A DNA stretch of 36,860 bases from Vibrio owensii CAIM 1854 = LMG 25443 (GTDB lineage: Bacteria; Pseudomonadota; Gammaproteobacteria; Enterobacterales; Vibrionaceae). This document shows positions 25,989 through 34,405 of the stretch, piece after piece. The stretch is taken from contig NZ_JPRD01000021.1 of NCBI RefSeq assembly GCF_000817815.1, positions 1-36,860 of the forward strand, read 5' to 3'. A model generated the notes under the pieces. The model did no database searches. It was not told where the DNA came from and saw nothing but the letters and a program-made list of their open reading frames with translations. The position numbers and the translations under genes were made by a program. The first letter of the stretch is position 1. Every line of letters starts with the position of its first letter.

Positions 25989-26014
25989 AAAAGCCAGCGA
26001 TGATGCTGGCTTTT
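25989..26014. terminator. Bidirectional terminator between the GNAT and RRM genes
   Basis: AAAAGCCAGC-GATGAT-GCTGGCTTTT, a perfect 10-bp stem with a 6-base loop and A/T flanks on both sides. It serves two convergent genes. Confidence 0.9.
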
Positions 26015-26021
26015 CTCTATC

Positions 26022-26261
26022 TTAGTCTTGAGCGACTTTCACGCGAATCTTGCTTTTCGCTACGCTGGTCAAGTTCAGCGCTTCCAGTGCAGCAATCGCC
26101 TCTGCTTCATCTGGCATGATCACAAAGCCGAAGCCTTTCGATAAACCGGTTTCTTGATCAAGAACCAGAGTACAAAGTTCTACTTTGCCGTGCGCTGAAA
26201 ATAGTTTGCGCATCTCTTGCTCGGTTGTTTCACGAGCCAAGTTTCTTACTAAAAGTTTCAT
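26022..26261 (-). CDS. Small RRM RNA-binding protein
   Basis: A 79-residue protein made of a single RNA recognition motif. RNP2 is KLLVRNLA at the N-terminus and RNP1 is KGFGFVIM at about 43-50, with the usual alpha-beta layout (ETTEQEMRKLFSAHGKV). Short RRM proteins of this type occur in vibrios and cyanobacteria and some are cold-induced; the RNA targets here are unknown. Bacterial RRM genes usually stand alone, as this one does. Confidence 0.92.
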   Translation of the reverse strand: MKLLVRNLARETTEQEMRKLFSAHGKVELCTLVLDQETGLSKGFGFVIMPDEAEAIAALEALNLTSVAKSKIRVKVAQD

Positions 26262-26409
26262 AATGAACCTAGTTGGTTTAATAACCGTACGATTCTCTCA
26301 GGTTCTTCCAAGCAAACCAAGCGAATAATATTGTACGAACGACTAGATCATTCTAAGTACATCTGATTAAATGATTTTTCGTTCATTTTTCACCCAAAGG
26401 AGAGCCGAT

Positions 26410-26940
26410 ATGGAAACGAAACGTCTTAAGCTAATCCCCGCTTGTTTGGAACGTGCAGAGGAAGTACATCAAGTCGTGGTACGTTGCCAGAAGACGCTCG
26501 AAACGTACCTTCCTTGGGTGCCACATGTGCTCACACTAGAAGCCATGATTGAGGGAACAGAAAAAGCCATCGCCAACTTTGAAAACTTCGAAGAGGAATT
26601 GCGTTACTTCATTATCGAAAAGGAAAGCGATCGCTTAATTGGTGCCGTTGGCTTGATGATTAGAGACCAAGAAGTACCAGCATTTGAGATTGGCTACTGG
26701 TTAGATGATATCGCTGTTGGTAACGGCTACATTTCCGAGGCGGTGTTAGAATTAGAGCGCTACGCGTTTGAAGATCTTGGTGCGAGGCGCATTGCTATTA
26801 CGGCAGATTCAACCAACCTAAAAAGCCGCGCCGTGGCAGAGCGTTGTGGTTATGATTTTGAAGGTGAGTTGAGACACGATCGCCTATCTACCTCAGGGGA
26901 ATTGAGTAACACTGTGGTTTACTCAAAAATCCGTCACTAG
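26410..26940 (+). CDS. GNAT-family acetyltransferase (RimJ/RimL type), second copy
   Basis: A 176-residue relative of the RimL group: METKRLKLIPACLERAEEV at the start, FEIGYWLDDIAVGNGYISEA in the acetyl-CoA region and RAVAERCGYDFEGELRHDR near the end, which matches the ribosomal-protein serine acetyltransferase type. The ATG at 26410 follows AAAGGAGAGCCGAT; the earlier in-frame ATG at 26371 has no site. It is not similar enough to the GNAT at 25456 to be a recent duplicate. It has its own terminator. Confidence 0.88.
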   Translation: METKRLKLIPACLERAEEVHQVVVRCQKTLETYLPWVPHVLTLEAMIEGTEKAIANFENFEEELRYFIIEKESDRLIGAVGLMIRDQEVPAFEIGYWLDDIAVGNGYISEAVLELERYAFEDLGARRIAITADSTNLKSRAVAERCGYDFEGELRHDRLSTSGELSNTVVYSKIRH

Positions 26941-26983
26941 GCAGTTTATGATTAAACTTTTTTATTAAATATAGCGCCACAAA

Positions 26984-27014
26984 AAATAAGCCTCACGAAG
27001 AGGCTTATTTTTAT
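26984..27014 (+). terminator. Intrinsic terminator between the GNAT and MerR genes
   Basis: AAATAAGCCTC-ACGAA-GAGGCTTATTT followed by TTATTT; an 11-bp stem, probably bidirectional because the MerR gene converges from the other side. Confidence 0.88.
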
Positions 27015-27048
27015 TTAACCGGTTTTTAATACGCTGTTTAGGCGCTAA

Positions 27049-27585
27049 TTATAGAGCACGAATGCGCACAATTTCGTCTTGCTCAATACCCAAAGATTCA
27101 AGGAATTTTTGGTGCTCAGCAGGCTCCATCTCTTCAAATTTCTGATGCCATGTCACCATGTCGTTTTCAGAGAAACCCGCAGCTTGCATGATTTGTACCC
27201 AACGTTCTTTAGTCACAATATTATCCTCTATCAGTTGTGGTTCTTGTAATAGCACCACGATCGCTTTTTGCTGCGCTCGTAGGTTTTGAATCTCACGTTC
27301 GAGTTCATTGAAATGGTCTTTCAAGATCTCCGCTTGAGATTTGCCTTTCTGTGCCAACAAAGTGCGTATGCTGGAAATCGGTAACCCATAAGAACGATAA
27401 GACGAGATCGTTTTTAAACGCTGCATCTCTTTTTCTCCATACCAGCGATAACCGTTTTCTGAACGATGTGCAGGCGCTAGCAAGCCTTCACGTTCATAGT
27501 AAAGAATCGTAGTACGAGAGAGTCCACACTCTCTGGCCAGTTGGGTTACGGTTAGCATAGTGGCTCGTTTTGTCGGTACAGACAT
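27049..27585 (-). CDS. MerR-family transcriptional regulator
   Basis: A 178-residue regulator. The N-terminal winged HTH reads LTVTQLARECGLSRTTILYY then EREGLLAPAHRSENGYRWYG. A dimerising coiled coil follows (about 85-115, ELEREIQNLRAQQKAIVVLL), and a C-terminal domain with KERWVQIMQAAGFSENDM resembles the acidic tail seen in some multidrug-type MerR proteins. No cysteine lies in the metal-binding positions, so a metal sensor is unlikely. The start could be ATG 27585 or ATG 27558; neither has a strong ribosome-binding site. The target genes are not evident from the context. Confidence 0.88.
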   Translation of the reverse strand: MSVPTKRATMLTVTQLARECGLSRTTILYYEREGLLAPAHRSENGYRWYGEKEMQRLKTISSYRSYGLPISSIRTLLAQKGKSQAEILKDHFNELEREIQNLRAQQKAIVVLLQEPQLIEDNIVTKERWVQIMQAAGFSENDMVTWHQKFEEMEPAEHQKFLESLGIEQDEIVRIRAL

Positions 27586-27699
27586 AGCATCAGCCCTACA
27601 CTGATAGACGGGTCAACACGTTTTTTACTATACCTCAGAAATTCTCTAATTGAGGTATTACAGGTCATTCAAATCACCATCAACCATAGAGTAAGCACA

Positions 27700-27733
27700 A
27701 AAAAGCCCGCGATGAACGCGGGCTTTGTTTTTA
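27700..27733 (-). terminator. Terminator of the put operon
   Basis: GCCCGCG-ATGAA-CGCGGGC, with six T on the minus strand after the stem; 12 bases past the putP stop. It is nearly symmetric and may also act on the plus strand. Confidence 0.9.
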
Positions 27734-27744
27734 ATTGAGAGGAA

Positions 27745-29238
27745 TTAGTCTAGTTCAACCAACTTCTTCTCGTATTCTTTGTGTTGCTCAAGCACTTCTT
27801 CTGCTGCACCACCAGTCATTTTGCTCACTACCACGATAGCGATAGTAGAGAAGATGATGCCCGGTACGATTTCGTACACATCGAACCAACCGCCTGTTAG
27901 CTGTTTCCAAACCACGATAGTCACACCACCGATTAGGATACCTGCTAGTGCGCCGTTACGGTTCATGCCGCTCCAGTAAAGGCTAAGTACAACTGCTGGA
28001 CCAAACGCAGCGCCAAAGCCAGCCCAAGCGTAAGATACAAGACCTAGAACAGAGCTGTCTGGCGTCATTGCTAGGAATAGCGCGATAAGAGAAATCACGA
28101 TAACGCCTACACGACCAATCATTACCACTTCTTCAGACGTTGCATCTGGCTTAATCACTTGCTTGTAGAAGTCTTCTGCAAGAGCTGATGAAGATACTAG
28201 AAGCTGTGAATCCGCAGTACTCATTACCGCCGCTAGGATTGCCGCCAATAGGATACCTGCAATCACTGGGTGGAATACTGTGTTCACCAATAGCATGAAG
28301 ATTTTCTCACCGTCATCTAGCTGTGTACCAGGGTGACCTGTTACCCACACTAGACCAACAAGACCAACTAGCATTGCACCTGCCATAGAAAGGGCAGTCC
28401 AACCCACAGCGATACGACGCGCTGTTGTTAGGTCTTTGTTTGAACGAGAAGCTTTAAAACGCGCTAGGATGTGCGGCTGACCAAAGTAACCTAGACCCCA
28501 TGCTACCAAAGAAATGATCGCGATAGCCGATAGAGGCTCACCTTTCACGTCGCTCCATAGCGTTAGTAACTCTGGGTTAATGTTGTGCATGTCCGTCGCT
28601 AGTTGACCTAGGCCACCGTCCATTACTGCAACAGGTACAATCATAAGTGCTGCCGCCATCAATAGGCCTTGCACCAAGTCCGTCCAAGATACCGCTAAGA
28701 AACCACCGAATAGCGTGTACGAAACCACACACACTGTGCCAATGATAACGGCAATGCTGTAATCCAAGCCGAATACGGTCTCAAACAGTTTACCCCCTGC
28801 TACCAAGCCTGAGCTGGTGTAGAAAAGGAAGAATAGAAGAATGAAGAACGCAGAGATTGTCTGAATCAGTTTCGACTTATCGTTAAAGCGACGCGACAGG
28901 AACTCAGGCAGCGTTAGCGCATCAGTTTGGATGCTGTACGTACGTAGGCGTTTTGCACTGATTAACCAGTTTAGCCATGTACCCACAAGCAGACCACCTG
29001 CTAGCCAGAACGCTTCAATACCTGCTGCATACGCATACCCCGGAAGACCAAGTAGCAACCAGCCACTCATGTCTGATGCACCTGCAGATAGTGCCGCTGG
29101 CCATGGACCAAGGCTACGACCACCTAGGAAGTAGTCTGATGAATTGGAAGTCCTCTTATACGCGTAAACGCCAATGGCAACCATAATTAGTAAGTACGCC
29201 ACAAAAGTGGTCGTGATAGCAAAGCTATTTTCTATCAT
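27745..29238 (-). CDS. putP: Sodium/proline symporter
   Basis: Imports L-proline with sodium. The 497-residue protein belongs to the SSF family with about thirteen helices. It begins MIENSFAITTTFVAYLLIM and has TSNSSDYFLGGRSLGPWPAALSAGASDMSGW, the PutP sodium-site region, and AILAAVMSTADSQLLVSSSALAEDFYK. The ATG at 29238 follows GAGGACTATCAA, and an upstream in-frame start is rejected because it lacks a site and adds a polar tail. It is the last gene of putA-aldH'-putP, separated from the middle gene by 137 bases that contain an inverted repeat. Confidence 0.95.
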   Translation of the reverse strand: MIENSFAITTTFVAYLLIMVAIGVYAYKRTSNSSDYFLGGRSLGPWPAALSAGASDMSGWLLLGLPGYAYAAGIEAFWLAGGLLVGTWLNWLISAKRLRTYSIQTDALTLPEFLSRRFNDKSKLIQTISAFFILLFFLFYTSSGLVAGGKLFETVFGLDYSIAVIIGTVCVVSYTLFGGFLAVSWTDLVQGLLMAAALMIVPVAVMDGGLGQLATDMHNINPELLTLWSDVKGEPLSAIAIISLVAWGLGYFGQPHILARFKASRSNKDLTTARRIAVGWTALSMAGAMLVGLVGLVWVTGHPGTQLDDGEKIFMLLVNTVFHPVIAGILLAAILAAVMSTADSQLLVSSSALAEDFYKQVIKPDATSEEVVMIGRVGVIVISLIALFLAMTPDSSVLGLVSYAWAGFGAAFGPAVVLSLYWSGMNRNGALAGILIGGVTIVVWKQLTGGWFDVYEIVPGIIFSTIAIVVVSKMTGGAAEEVLEQHKEYEKKLVELD

Positions 29239-29316
29239 TTGATAGTCCTCGTTATAATTATTTCCTTCCTTGCCCGCTTTGATATTTTGCCATCGCAGCA
29301 ATACATCAAAGTAAGA

Positions 29317-29365
29317 GATACCAACCCGAGTAAGCTCTCAGGCTCTTTTGATTCAGATTGGTATC
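29317..29365 (-). repeat. Inverted repeat in the gap between the ALDH-like gene and putP
   Basis: GATACCAA (29317-29324) and TTGGTATC (29358-29365) pair exactly across 33 bases. On the minus strand this lies 11 bases after the ALDH-like stop. The tail TCTTACTTTG is weak for a terminator, so a partial terminator or a stabilising stem that sets lower putP expression is more likely. Confidence 0.5.
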
Positions 29366-29375
29366 ACAAGTCAGG

Positions 29376-30083
29376 TTAGTGGGAGTCGCTTCCCAACTCG
29401 AGTAGAGTCGCGTTACCGCCCACTGCTGTAATATTTATCGTTCGAGTACGCTCGGTAATGAAGCGCAACGACAGATGAGGATCATGAGTCAATGTCGGTG
29501 ACTCTAAATCCGTTTCAGAAACTAAGCCGACGATGGCACCGTCACGCTTAGCCAGTTGCAGGTTAAGCGCATGCTCAACCTGTGAATGCCCAACATAACC
29601 CACACTACGTACGTCGCTGTCTAACAACGGGGAAGACGCATCGTACGCAACCACTTGGACTAAGTTAGATGGGAAGTTTGCTGACGCTACAGCCTGCTTA
29701 ACCAATTGGGTAAGCTCTGTATTGTCACTGCAAATCACCACACTGTTGCCTGCAATCAGAGCACAGGTGATCATTGCAAATGTGCTGTACAGAGCGTTCT
29801 CGGTATTTGCTAGGTTGTTTTCACAAACGACCAAAGCCACACCGCGACCCGCTGCGTACAGCTCGTTAGTTTCACCCGTAGGGCCCACTAACTGATGAGT
29901 TTCTGCCAGCAGAGCAGACGCTTGCTGCAAGTGGTAAGACACCACTTTGCCAGCCACGCTATGCTGCTCTTCAATCGCAGATTTAAATGCCAGTAAATGC
30001 TCGCATTTGTAATCAAAATCGGTCAGATTCCACTGCTCCCACGCAGAGAATGCATCTTTAAAAAACGTGATCTGATGAACCAT
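29376..30083 (-). CDS. ALDH-superfamily protein, free-standing counterpart of the PutA C-terminal domain
   Basis: A 235-residue protein. ENALYSTFAMITCALIAGNS and the following helix-turn match the NAD-binding half of aldehyde dehydrogenases (compare AALVAGNTVVAKPAEQTSLI in the neighbouring PutA). The catalytic half with its Cys and Glu is missing. The end, RTRTINITAVGGNATLLELG, looks like the conserved C-terminal motif of long type-B and type-C PutAs, which closes the substrate-channelling tunnel. The start follows AAGGAGTCGCATT and lies 11 bases after putA, so both are made together. Often labelled P5C dehydrogenase, but it cannot be one alone. Role in trans is inferred. Confidence 0.85.
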   Translation of the reverse strand: MVHQITFFKDAFSAWEQWNLTDFDYKCEHLLAFKSAIEEQHSVAGKVVSYHLQQASALLAETHQLVGPTGETNELYAAGRGVALVVCENNLANTENALYSTFAMITCALIAGNSVVICSDNTELTQLVKQAVASANFPSNLVQVVAYDASSPLLDSDVRSVGYVGHSQVEHALNLQLAKRDGAIVGLVSETDLESPTLTHDPHLSLRFITERTRTINITAVGGNATLLELGSDSH

Positions 30084-30094
30084 AATGCGACTCC

Positions 30095-33000
30095 TTACGC
30101 CTTCTCTGCTTGAACAAGATGTTGTTTAGTAAAGCGGTATAGGTAGTGAGGACCACCAGCCTTCGGACCTGTACCCGACAAACCTTGACCACCGAATGGC
30201 TGAACGCCAACCACCGCGCCAACCTGATCACGGTTGATGTAGCAGTTACCCACACGAGCGTGTTTTTCAATCCAACGGTAAGTGGTTTCGTTACGGCTGT
30301 GGATGCCCATTGTGAGACCAAAACCAGTTTGGTTAATTTGCTCAACCACGTTTGGCAACTCAGACGCTTTAAAGCGAACAATGTGTAAGATGGGACCGAA
30401 TTGCTCTTCTTTCAGAACATCAATGCCCGAGATTTCGAATGCACTTGGCGACACAAAATCACCGTGCTGACACGCTTCATCCAATTGCAATTGAGCAACT
30501 TTGGTTTGCGTGCTTGTCATGTGCTCTAGGTGAGCAAGGAGTTTATTTTTCGCATTGCTGTCGATAACCGGACCCACATCCGTTTTGTGCAGGTAAGGAA
30601 TACCAACATGCAGTTCATTCATCGCACCTTGGATAAGGTTGATGATGCGATCTGCAACGTCTTCTTGAACGAACAGAACGCGCAGAGCAGAACAACGTTG
30701 ACCTGCAGAAGCGAAAGCGGAACGAATCACGTCACGCACAACTTGTTCTGGTAGTGCCGTACTATCCACAATCATGGCGTTCTGACCGCCAGTTTCAGCG
30801 ATAAACGGTACTGGCTTCGCGCTACGCTCGGCAAGCGTCACATTGATGCGCTGCGCTGTTGCTGTCGAACCAGTAAATGCCACGCCTGCAATCGCATCGT
30901 GAGACGTTAATGCATGACCAATTTCACCACCACGACCCGGCAATAGCTGAATCACACCAGCAGGGAAGCCGGCTTCTAACATCAATTCGATCGCTCGCGC
31001 CGCAATTAAGCTAGTTTGTTCAGCAGGCTTAGCGACGACGGTGTTACCTGCAACTAATGCGGCTGTGACTTGACCAAGGAAAATCGCGAGTGGGAAGTTC
31101 CATGGGCTGATACAAACGAATACACCTAACCCTTCACGGCTAGACATGCGTTTCACGCCATCAAAGCCTTCTAGCTCAAACGGCTGAAGATTTTGCGCTT
31201 GTTTCGCGTAGTAACGACAGAAGTCGACCGCTTCACGCACTTCATCAATGCTGTCATGAATCGTCTTGCCCGCTTCTTGGTGACAAATCGCCACCAGCTC
31301 AGCCAAGTTTTCTTCCATCAGATCCGCAAGCTTATCTAGGCACGCCGCTTTTTGTTCAATCGCGGTGCCTTTCCACTCTGGGAATGCAGCATCAGCCGCT
31401 TCGATCGCAGCGGAAACATGATCAAGGCTTGCGAAAGCCACCTGACCCACTTCAATACGACGATCGTAAGGTGCAGTAATGATCTCTGCGGAGTTTTCCT
31501 TGATCATGCTTTCGGCATGTTTCACGCCGTTGATGATCGGACCCGCAGTCCACTTCTGATTCAGGAAGCTTTCAACCTGCCCTTCAAACGGCTTCGCTTC
31601 GCTATCGATATCAACGTTCACACCGTACGAGTTTTTACGCTCCGGGAAGATGCCGGTTGGCATTGGAATTTGACCGTTGTGCAAGGTCTCAAACGAGGTC
31701 AACACATCAACAGGGTGATGCGTCAGCTCTGAAATTGGACAACGTGCATCGACCAAACGGTGCACAAACGAGCTGTTCGCGCCGTTTTCTAGTAAGCGAC
31801 GAACCAAGTAAGGCAGTAGATCCGCATGGCTACCGACTGGCGCGTAAATACGTACTGGCTGACCGTAAGTGTCCATTACATGGTTATAAAGCGAATCGCC
31901 CATACCATGCAGACGTTGGAATTCGTAATCTTTGTGCTCTGCCATTACAGCAATCGCCGTAACAGTGTGTGCGTTGTGACTAGCAAACTGCGGGAAGATA
32001 TTACCGCGCACGCCTTCACTTAGTAGGAAGCGCGCACACGCTAGGTAAGCAACATCCGTCGCTTCTTTGCGCGTGTAAACAGGGTAGTTCTCGTAACCCG
32101 CTTGTTGCGACCACTTGATTTCGCTGTCCCAGTACGCGCCTTTTACTAGGCGAAGCGGGATCAGATCACCCTGCTCTTTTGCCAGACCGTTTAGCCATAC
32201 CAATACTGGCAGTGCACGTTTCGAGTAGGCTTGAACTACTAGACCAAACTTGCCCCAACCTTTCACTAGGTCGCTGCGGTACAGTTTTTCAAACAGTTTG
32301 AGTGACAACTCAAGACGGTCCGCTTCTTCTGCGTCAATCGTGATGGCAACATCCACTTCGATAGCGCGTTTAAGCAGTTGTGTTAAGGTGTCATAAAGCT
32401 CTGTCACCACGCGTTCTTCATTCGCCACTTCGTAACGTGGGTGAAGTGCAGACAGCTTGATAGAAACAGAAGGAGCAGGGCTTGTGTCACTGCCGTACGT
32501 TTCACGACCAACGGCTTCAATCGCCATTAGGTAGTCTTTGAAGTATTTACTTGCGTCTGCCGTGGTCAGCGCCGCTTCACCCAACATATCAAATGAGTAA
32601 GTGAAACCTTTGTCGCGCATTGGGCGACCGTTCTTCTGCGCTTCTTCAATCGTACGACCACGTACAAACTGATGACCCATGATCTTCATTGCCTGATACA
32701 TGGCTTTACGAATCACAGGTTCTGAGAATTTGTTTACCAGACGGTTTACAGCCTGACCTGGGCTCTGGGTTTCTTGCTCACCAAGACCAATCACTTTACC
32801 CGTTAGCATTAAGCCCCAAGTTGAAGCGTTTACGAACACGGAATCAGAACTCTTAAGGTGAGATTTCCAATCCGCAACGCTTAACTTATCTTTAATCAGC
32901 GCATCCGCCGTTGCTGAATCAGGAATACGCATCAATGCTTCTGCAAGACACATCAGCAAGATACCTTCTTGGGTATCAAGGCTGTATTCCAGCAATAGCG

Positions 33001-33226
33001 CATCAATCATCTGAATTGACTTCTTATCCGCACGGATAGCTTCGATAAGCTGGGTTGTTTGGGTCGTGATTGCCGATTTTTCTTCCGCTGTCGGCGTCGC
33101 TAGTGGCAATAATTGCTCTAGCCATTGAGACTCGTCCACCATGTACAATGGCGAGATCAGTGACCATAACTTATCAAGCGGCTGCTCGATAAATTCTGGT
33201 GTTAACACGTTCGTTGCAGTAAACAT
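30095..33226 (-). CDS. putA: Bifunctional proline dehydrogenase / P5C dehydrogenase
   Basis: Oxidises proline to glutamate in two steps with FAD and NAD. The 1043-residue protein has the PRODH barrel at about 120-480 (RLVKGAYWDSEIKWSQQAG, FASHNAHTV, QRLHGMGDSLYNHV), then the P5CDH domain at about 560-1030 with WNFPLAIFLGQVTAALVAGN, the catalytic base in AETGGQNAMIVDS and the nucleophile Cys in ASAGQRCSALRVLFVQED. It lacks the N-terminal ribbon-helix-helix of E. coli PutA, so it should not repress itself. It ends at PHYLYRFTKQHLVQAEKA, without the C-terminal ALDH-like domain. GAGGAAAACGC precedes the ATG. Confidence 0.97.
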   Translation of the reverse strand: MFTATNVLTPEFIEQPLDKLWSLISPLYMVDESQWLEQLLPLATPTAEEKSAITTQTTQLIEAIRADKKSIQMIDALLLEYSLDTQEGILLMCLAEALMRIPDSATADALIKDKLSVADWKSHLKSSDSVFVNASTWGLMLTGKVIGLGEQETQSPGQAVNRLVNKFSEPVIRKAMYQAMKIMGHQFVRGRTIEEAQKNGRPMRDKGFTYSFDMLGEAALTTADASKYFKDYLMAIEAVGRETYGSDTSPAPSVSIKLSALHPRYEVANEERVVTELYDTLTQLLKRAIEVDVAITIDAEEADRLELSLKLFEKLYRSDLVKGWGKFGLVVQAYSKRALPVLVWLNGLAKEQGDLIPLRLVKGAYWDSEIKWSQQAGYENYPVYTRKEATDVAYLACARFLLSEGVRGNIFPQFASHNAHTVTAIAVMAEHKDYEFQRLHGMGDSLYNHVMDTYGQPVRIYAPVGSHADLLPYLVRRLLENGANSSFVHRLVDARCPISELTHHPVDVLTSFETLHNGQIPMPTGIFPERKNSYGVNVDIDSEAKPFEGQVESFLNQKWTAGPIINGVKHAESMIKENSAEIITAPYDRRIEVGQVAFASLDHVSAAIEAADAAFPEWKGTAIEQKAACLDKLADLMEENLAELVAICHQEAGKTIHDSIDEVREAVDFCRYYAKQAQNLQPFELEGFDGVKRMSSREGLGVFVCISPWNFPLAIFLGQVTAALVAGNTVVAKPAEQTSLIAARAIELMLEAGFPAGVIQLLPGRGGEIGHALTSHDAIAGVAFTGSTATAQRINVTLAERSAKPVPFIAETGGQNAMIVDSTALPEQVVRDVIRSAFASAGQRCSALRVLFVQEDVADRIINLIQGAMNELHVGIPYLHKTDVGPVIDSNAKNKLLAHLEHMTSTQTKVAQLQLDEACQHGDFVSPSAFEISGIDVLKEEQFGPILHIVRFKASELPNVVEQINQTGFGLTMGIHSRNETTYRWIEKHARVGNCYINRDQVGAVVGVQPFGGQGLSGTGPKAGGPHYLYRFTKQHLVQAEKA

Positions 33227-33346
33227 GCGTTTTCCTCAATCTCTCTCCTCGAAAACCGCTTCGAGGATCATCAATGGCTGGCAGTGTATTTTGAGGGCGA
33301 GAAGAATACTTGTCAAAAACTCCGAGCTTTTTGCTAAAAACTCGCT

Positions 33347-33433
33347 TTTATAACACAACATCTACATAATCACATGCAAATAGATAATATATTGTGTTGT
33401 AAAAATTCATCTTTGCATGTCATTTACAACAAA
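33347..33433. promoter_or_regulatory. Interlocked inverted repeats upstream of putA
   Basis: TTTATAACACAA (33347-33358) pairs with TTGTGTTGTAAA (33392-33403) at eleven of twelve bases. The second of these also pairs with TTTACAA (33423-33429). ACATGCAAA (33372-33380) pairs exactly with TTTGCATGT (33412-33420). The motif TTGT-TTGTAAA thus occurs about three times in alternating orientation, about 120-205 bases before the putA start. It is a good candidate for a cooperative regulator site controlling proline catabolism. Confidence 0.5.
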
Positions 33434-33692
33434 AGTAGACAGGTTTTCGACAGATTTTGTTTGAATAAGAAGGATTTAGATTGCGCTTTTGTGAGAAACG
33501 GACAAAAACGCTGAAAACTTTCGGAGAATTACGCAAAAAAATTTGATTTTCCTGTGCAAAGTGCAAGCACAAAAAAACCGCGACTCATGCGCGGCTCTTT
33601 CCAAATAAGCAACTGAATGAACAAGCGGCGGCATAGCCGCCTGAGCGAGCTCAGCTCGAAAGCAAAGAGACTTAACCTTCACAGTGTGCTAA
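33434..33692. other. Non-coding stretch with hairpins, edge of the mobile region
   Basis: I see no gene. CCGCG-ACTCATG-CGCGG at 33578-33594 is flanked on the minus-strand 3' side by seven T, which makes a plausible terminator for leftward transcription entering from the mobile region. Two further hairpins with 3-base loops are GGCGGC-ATA-GCCGCC (33627-33641) and CGAGC-TCA-GCTCG (33646-33658). The boundary between chromosome and IS remnant lies somewhere here. Confidence 0.5.
33577..33595 (-). terminator. Leftward terminator-like hairpin
   Basis: On the minus strand CCGCG-CATGAGT-CGCGG is followed by TTTTTTT (33571-33577). The stem is short (5 bp) but GC-rich. It would stop transcripts coming from the IS side before the put promoter region. 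Confidence 0.6.
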
Positions 33693-34385
33693 CAATTCTG
33701 CATTACCCTACTGGTCATGCACTCACGATCACTCAGACAATTTTTCTCTCGGAATGGCACCTGGGCCATTTGTCTCAGTAAACACATCTCTGAAATCAGA
33801 GATGTTGTTGTCGATAGCCTCACCCGAATGATGGCTTGTGATTCAGGGATCATGGCTCTATAAATACAGGAACTCCGGCTGTACCTACACCAAATAGCTG
33901 TAAGTCTCGTGCTTGTAGCAGTTGTGGCGTCAAATCCACCGAAAGGTGGATACACCAACAACAGCATGTGTTGCCTGACTGTGAATGGCAACACATCACC
34001 TTCACCATACCGAGCACTCTCTGGCCTATCTTTCGTCATGCTTGCTGGTTACTTAATCGATTATTCAAATGCGCGGCCGACATTTTAACGACTCCAGCAA
34101 CACGGAGAGGAATTTGCCAACAAACAGAGCTATAGAAGCCAATTTATTTCAAAGCCAAAGTAACAGAAGCGTGTTGACGAACTGCGCTCACGCAGCTCTT
34201 AAGGGCGCATTACTTAGAGCTTGATTTAAACCATGACGATTGCCCGTTCATACGTCATGAAAAAGATTGGTTCGCCTTTCTGCGTAGCCAATATCACCGT
34301 CGTTGGAAACGGCATTTTTGTAAGAAAACGAACCAATCGCATAAGACGATCAATTACCTAGGTCGCTATTTGAAACGGCCTCCTA
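33693..34385 (+). pseudogene. IS91-family (Y2) transposase remnant
   Basis: Three reading frames give consecutive pieces of an IS91-type transposase. The first (33693-33860) has NGTWAICLSKHISEIRDV and MMACDSGIM. The second (about 33899-34080) has the zinc-finger core CKSRACSSCGVKSTERWI and LPDCEWQHITFTIPSTLWP. The third has an in-frame stop where a Trp is expected, then AHYLELDLNHDDCPFIRHEK and NYLGRYLKRPPI with the two catalytic tyrosines. The last piece ends at the T10-G10 tract. Frameshifts, a stop and an apparent internal deletion before the third piece show it is dead. The element's terminal sequences are not identified. Confidence 0.82.
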
Positions 34386-34405
34386 TTTTTTTTTTGGGGG
34401 GGGGG
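34386..34405. repeat. T10-G10 homopolymer junction
   Basis: Ten T followed at once by ten G, exactly where the IS91 transposase loses homology after its tyrosine motif. Either a real breakpoint with unusual sequence or a sequencing/assembly artefact. Confidence 0.9.

Noticed and set aside
33476..33682. Minus-strand ORF of 68 codons beside the put promoter
   Set aside because: It covers hairpins and a terminator-like structure, has no ribosome-binding site and no protein-like features.
33689..34039. Minus-strand ORF of 116 codons
   Set aside because: It is antisense to the IS91 transposase remnant, which explains the open frame.
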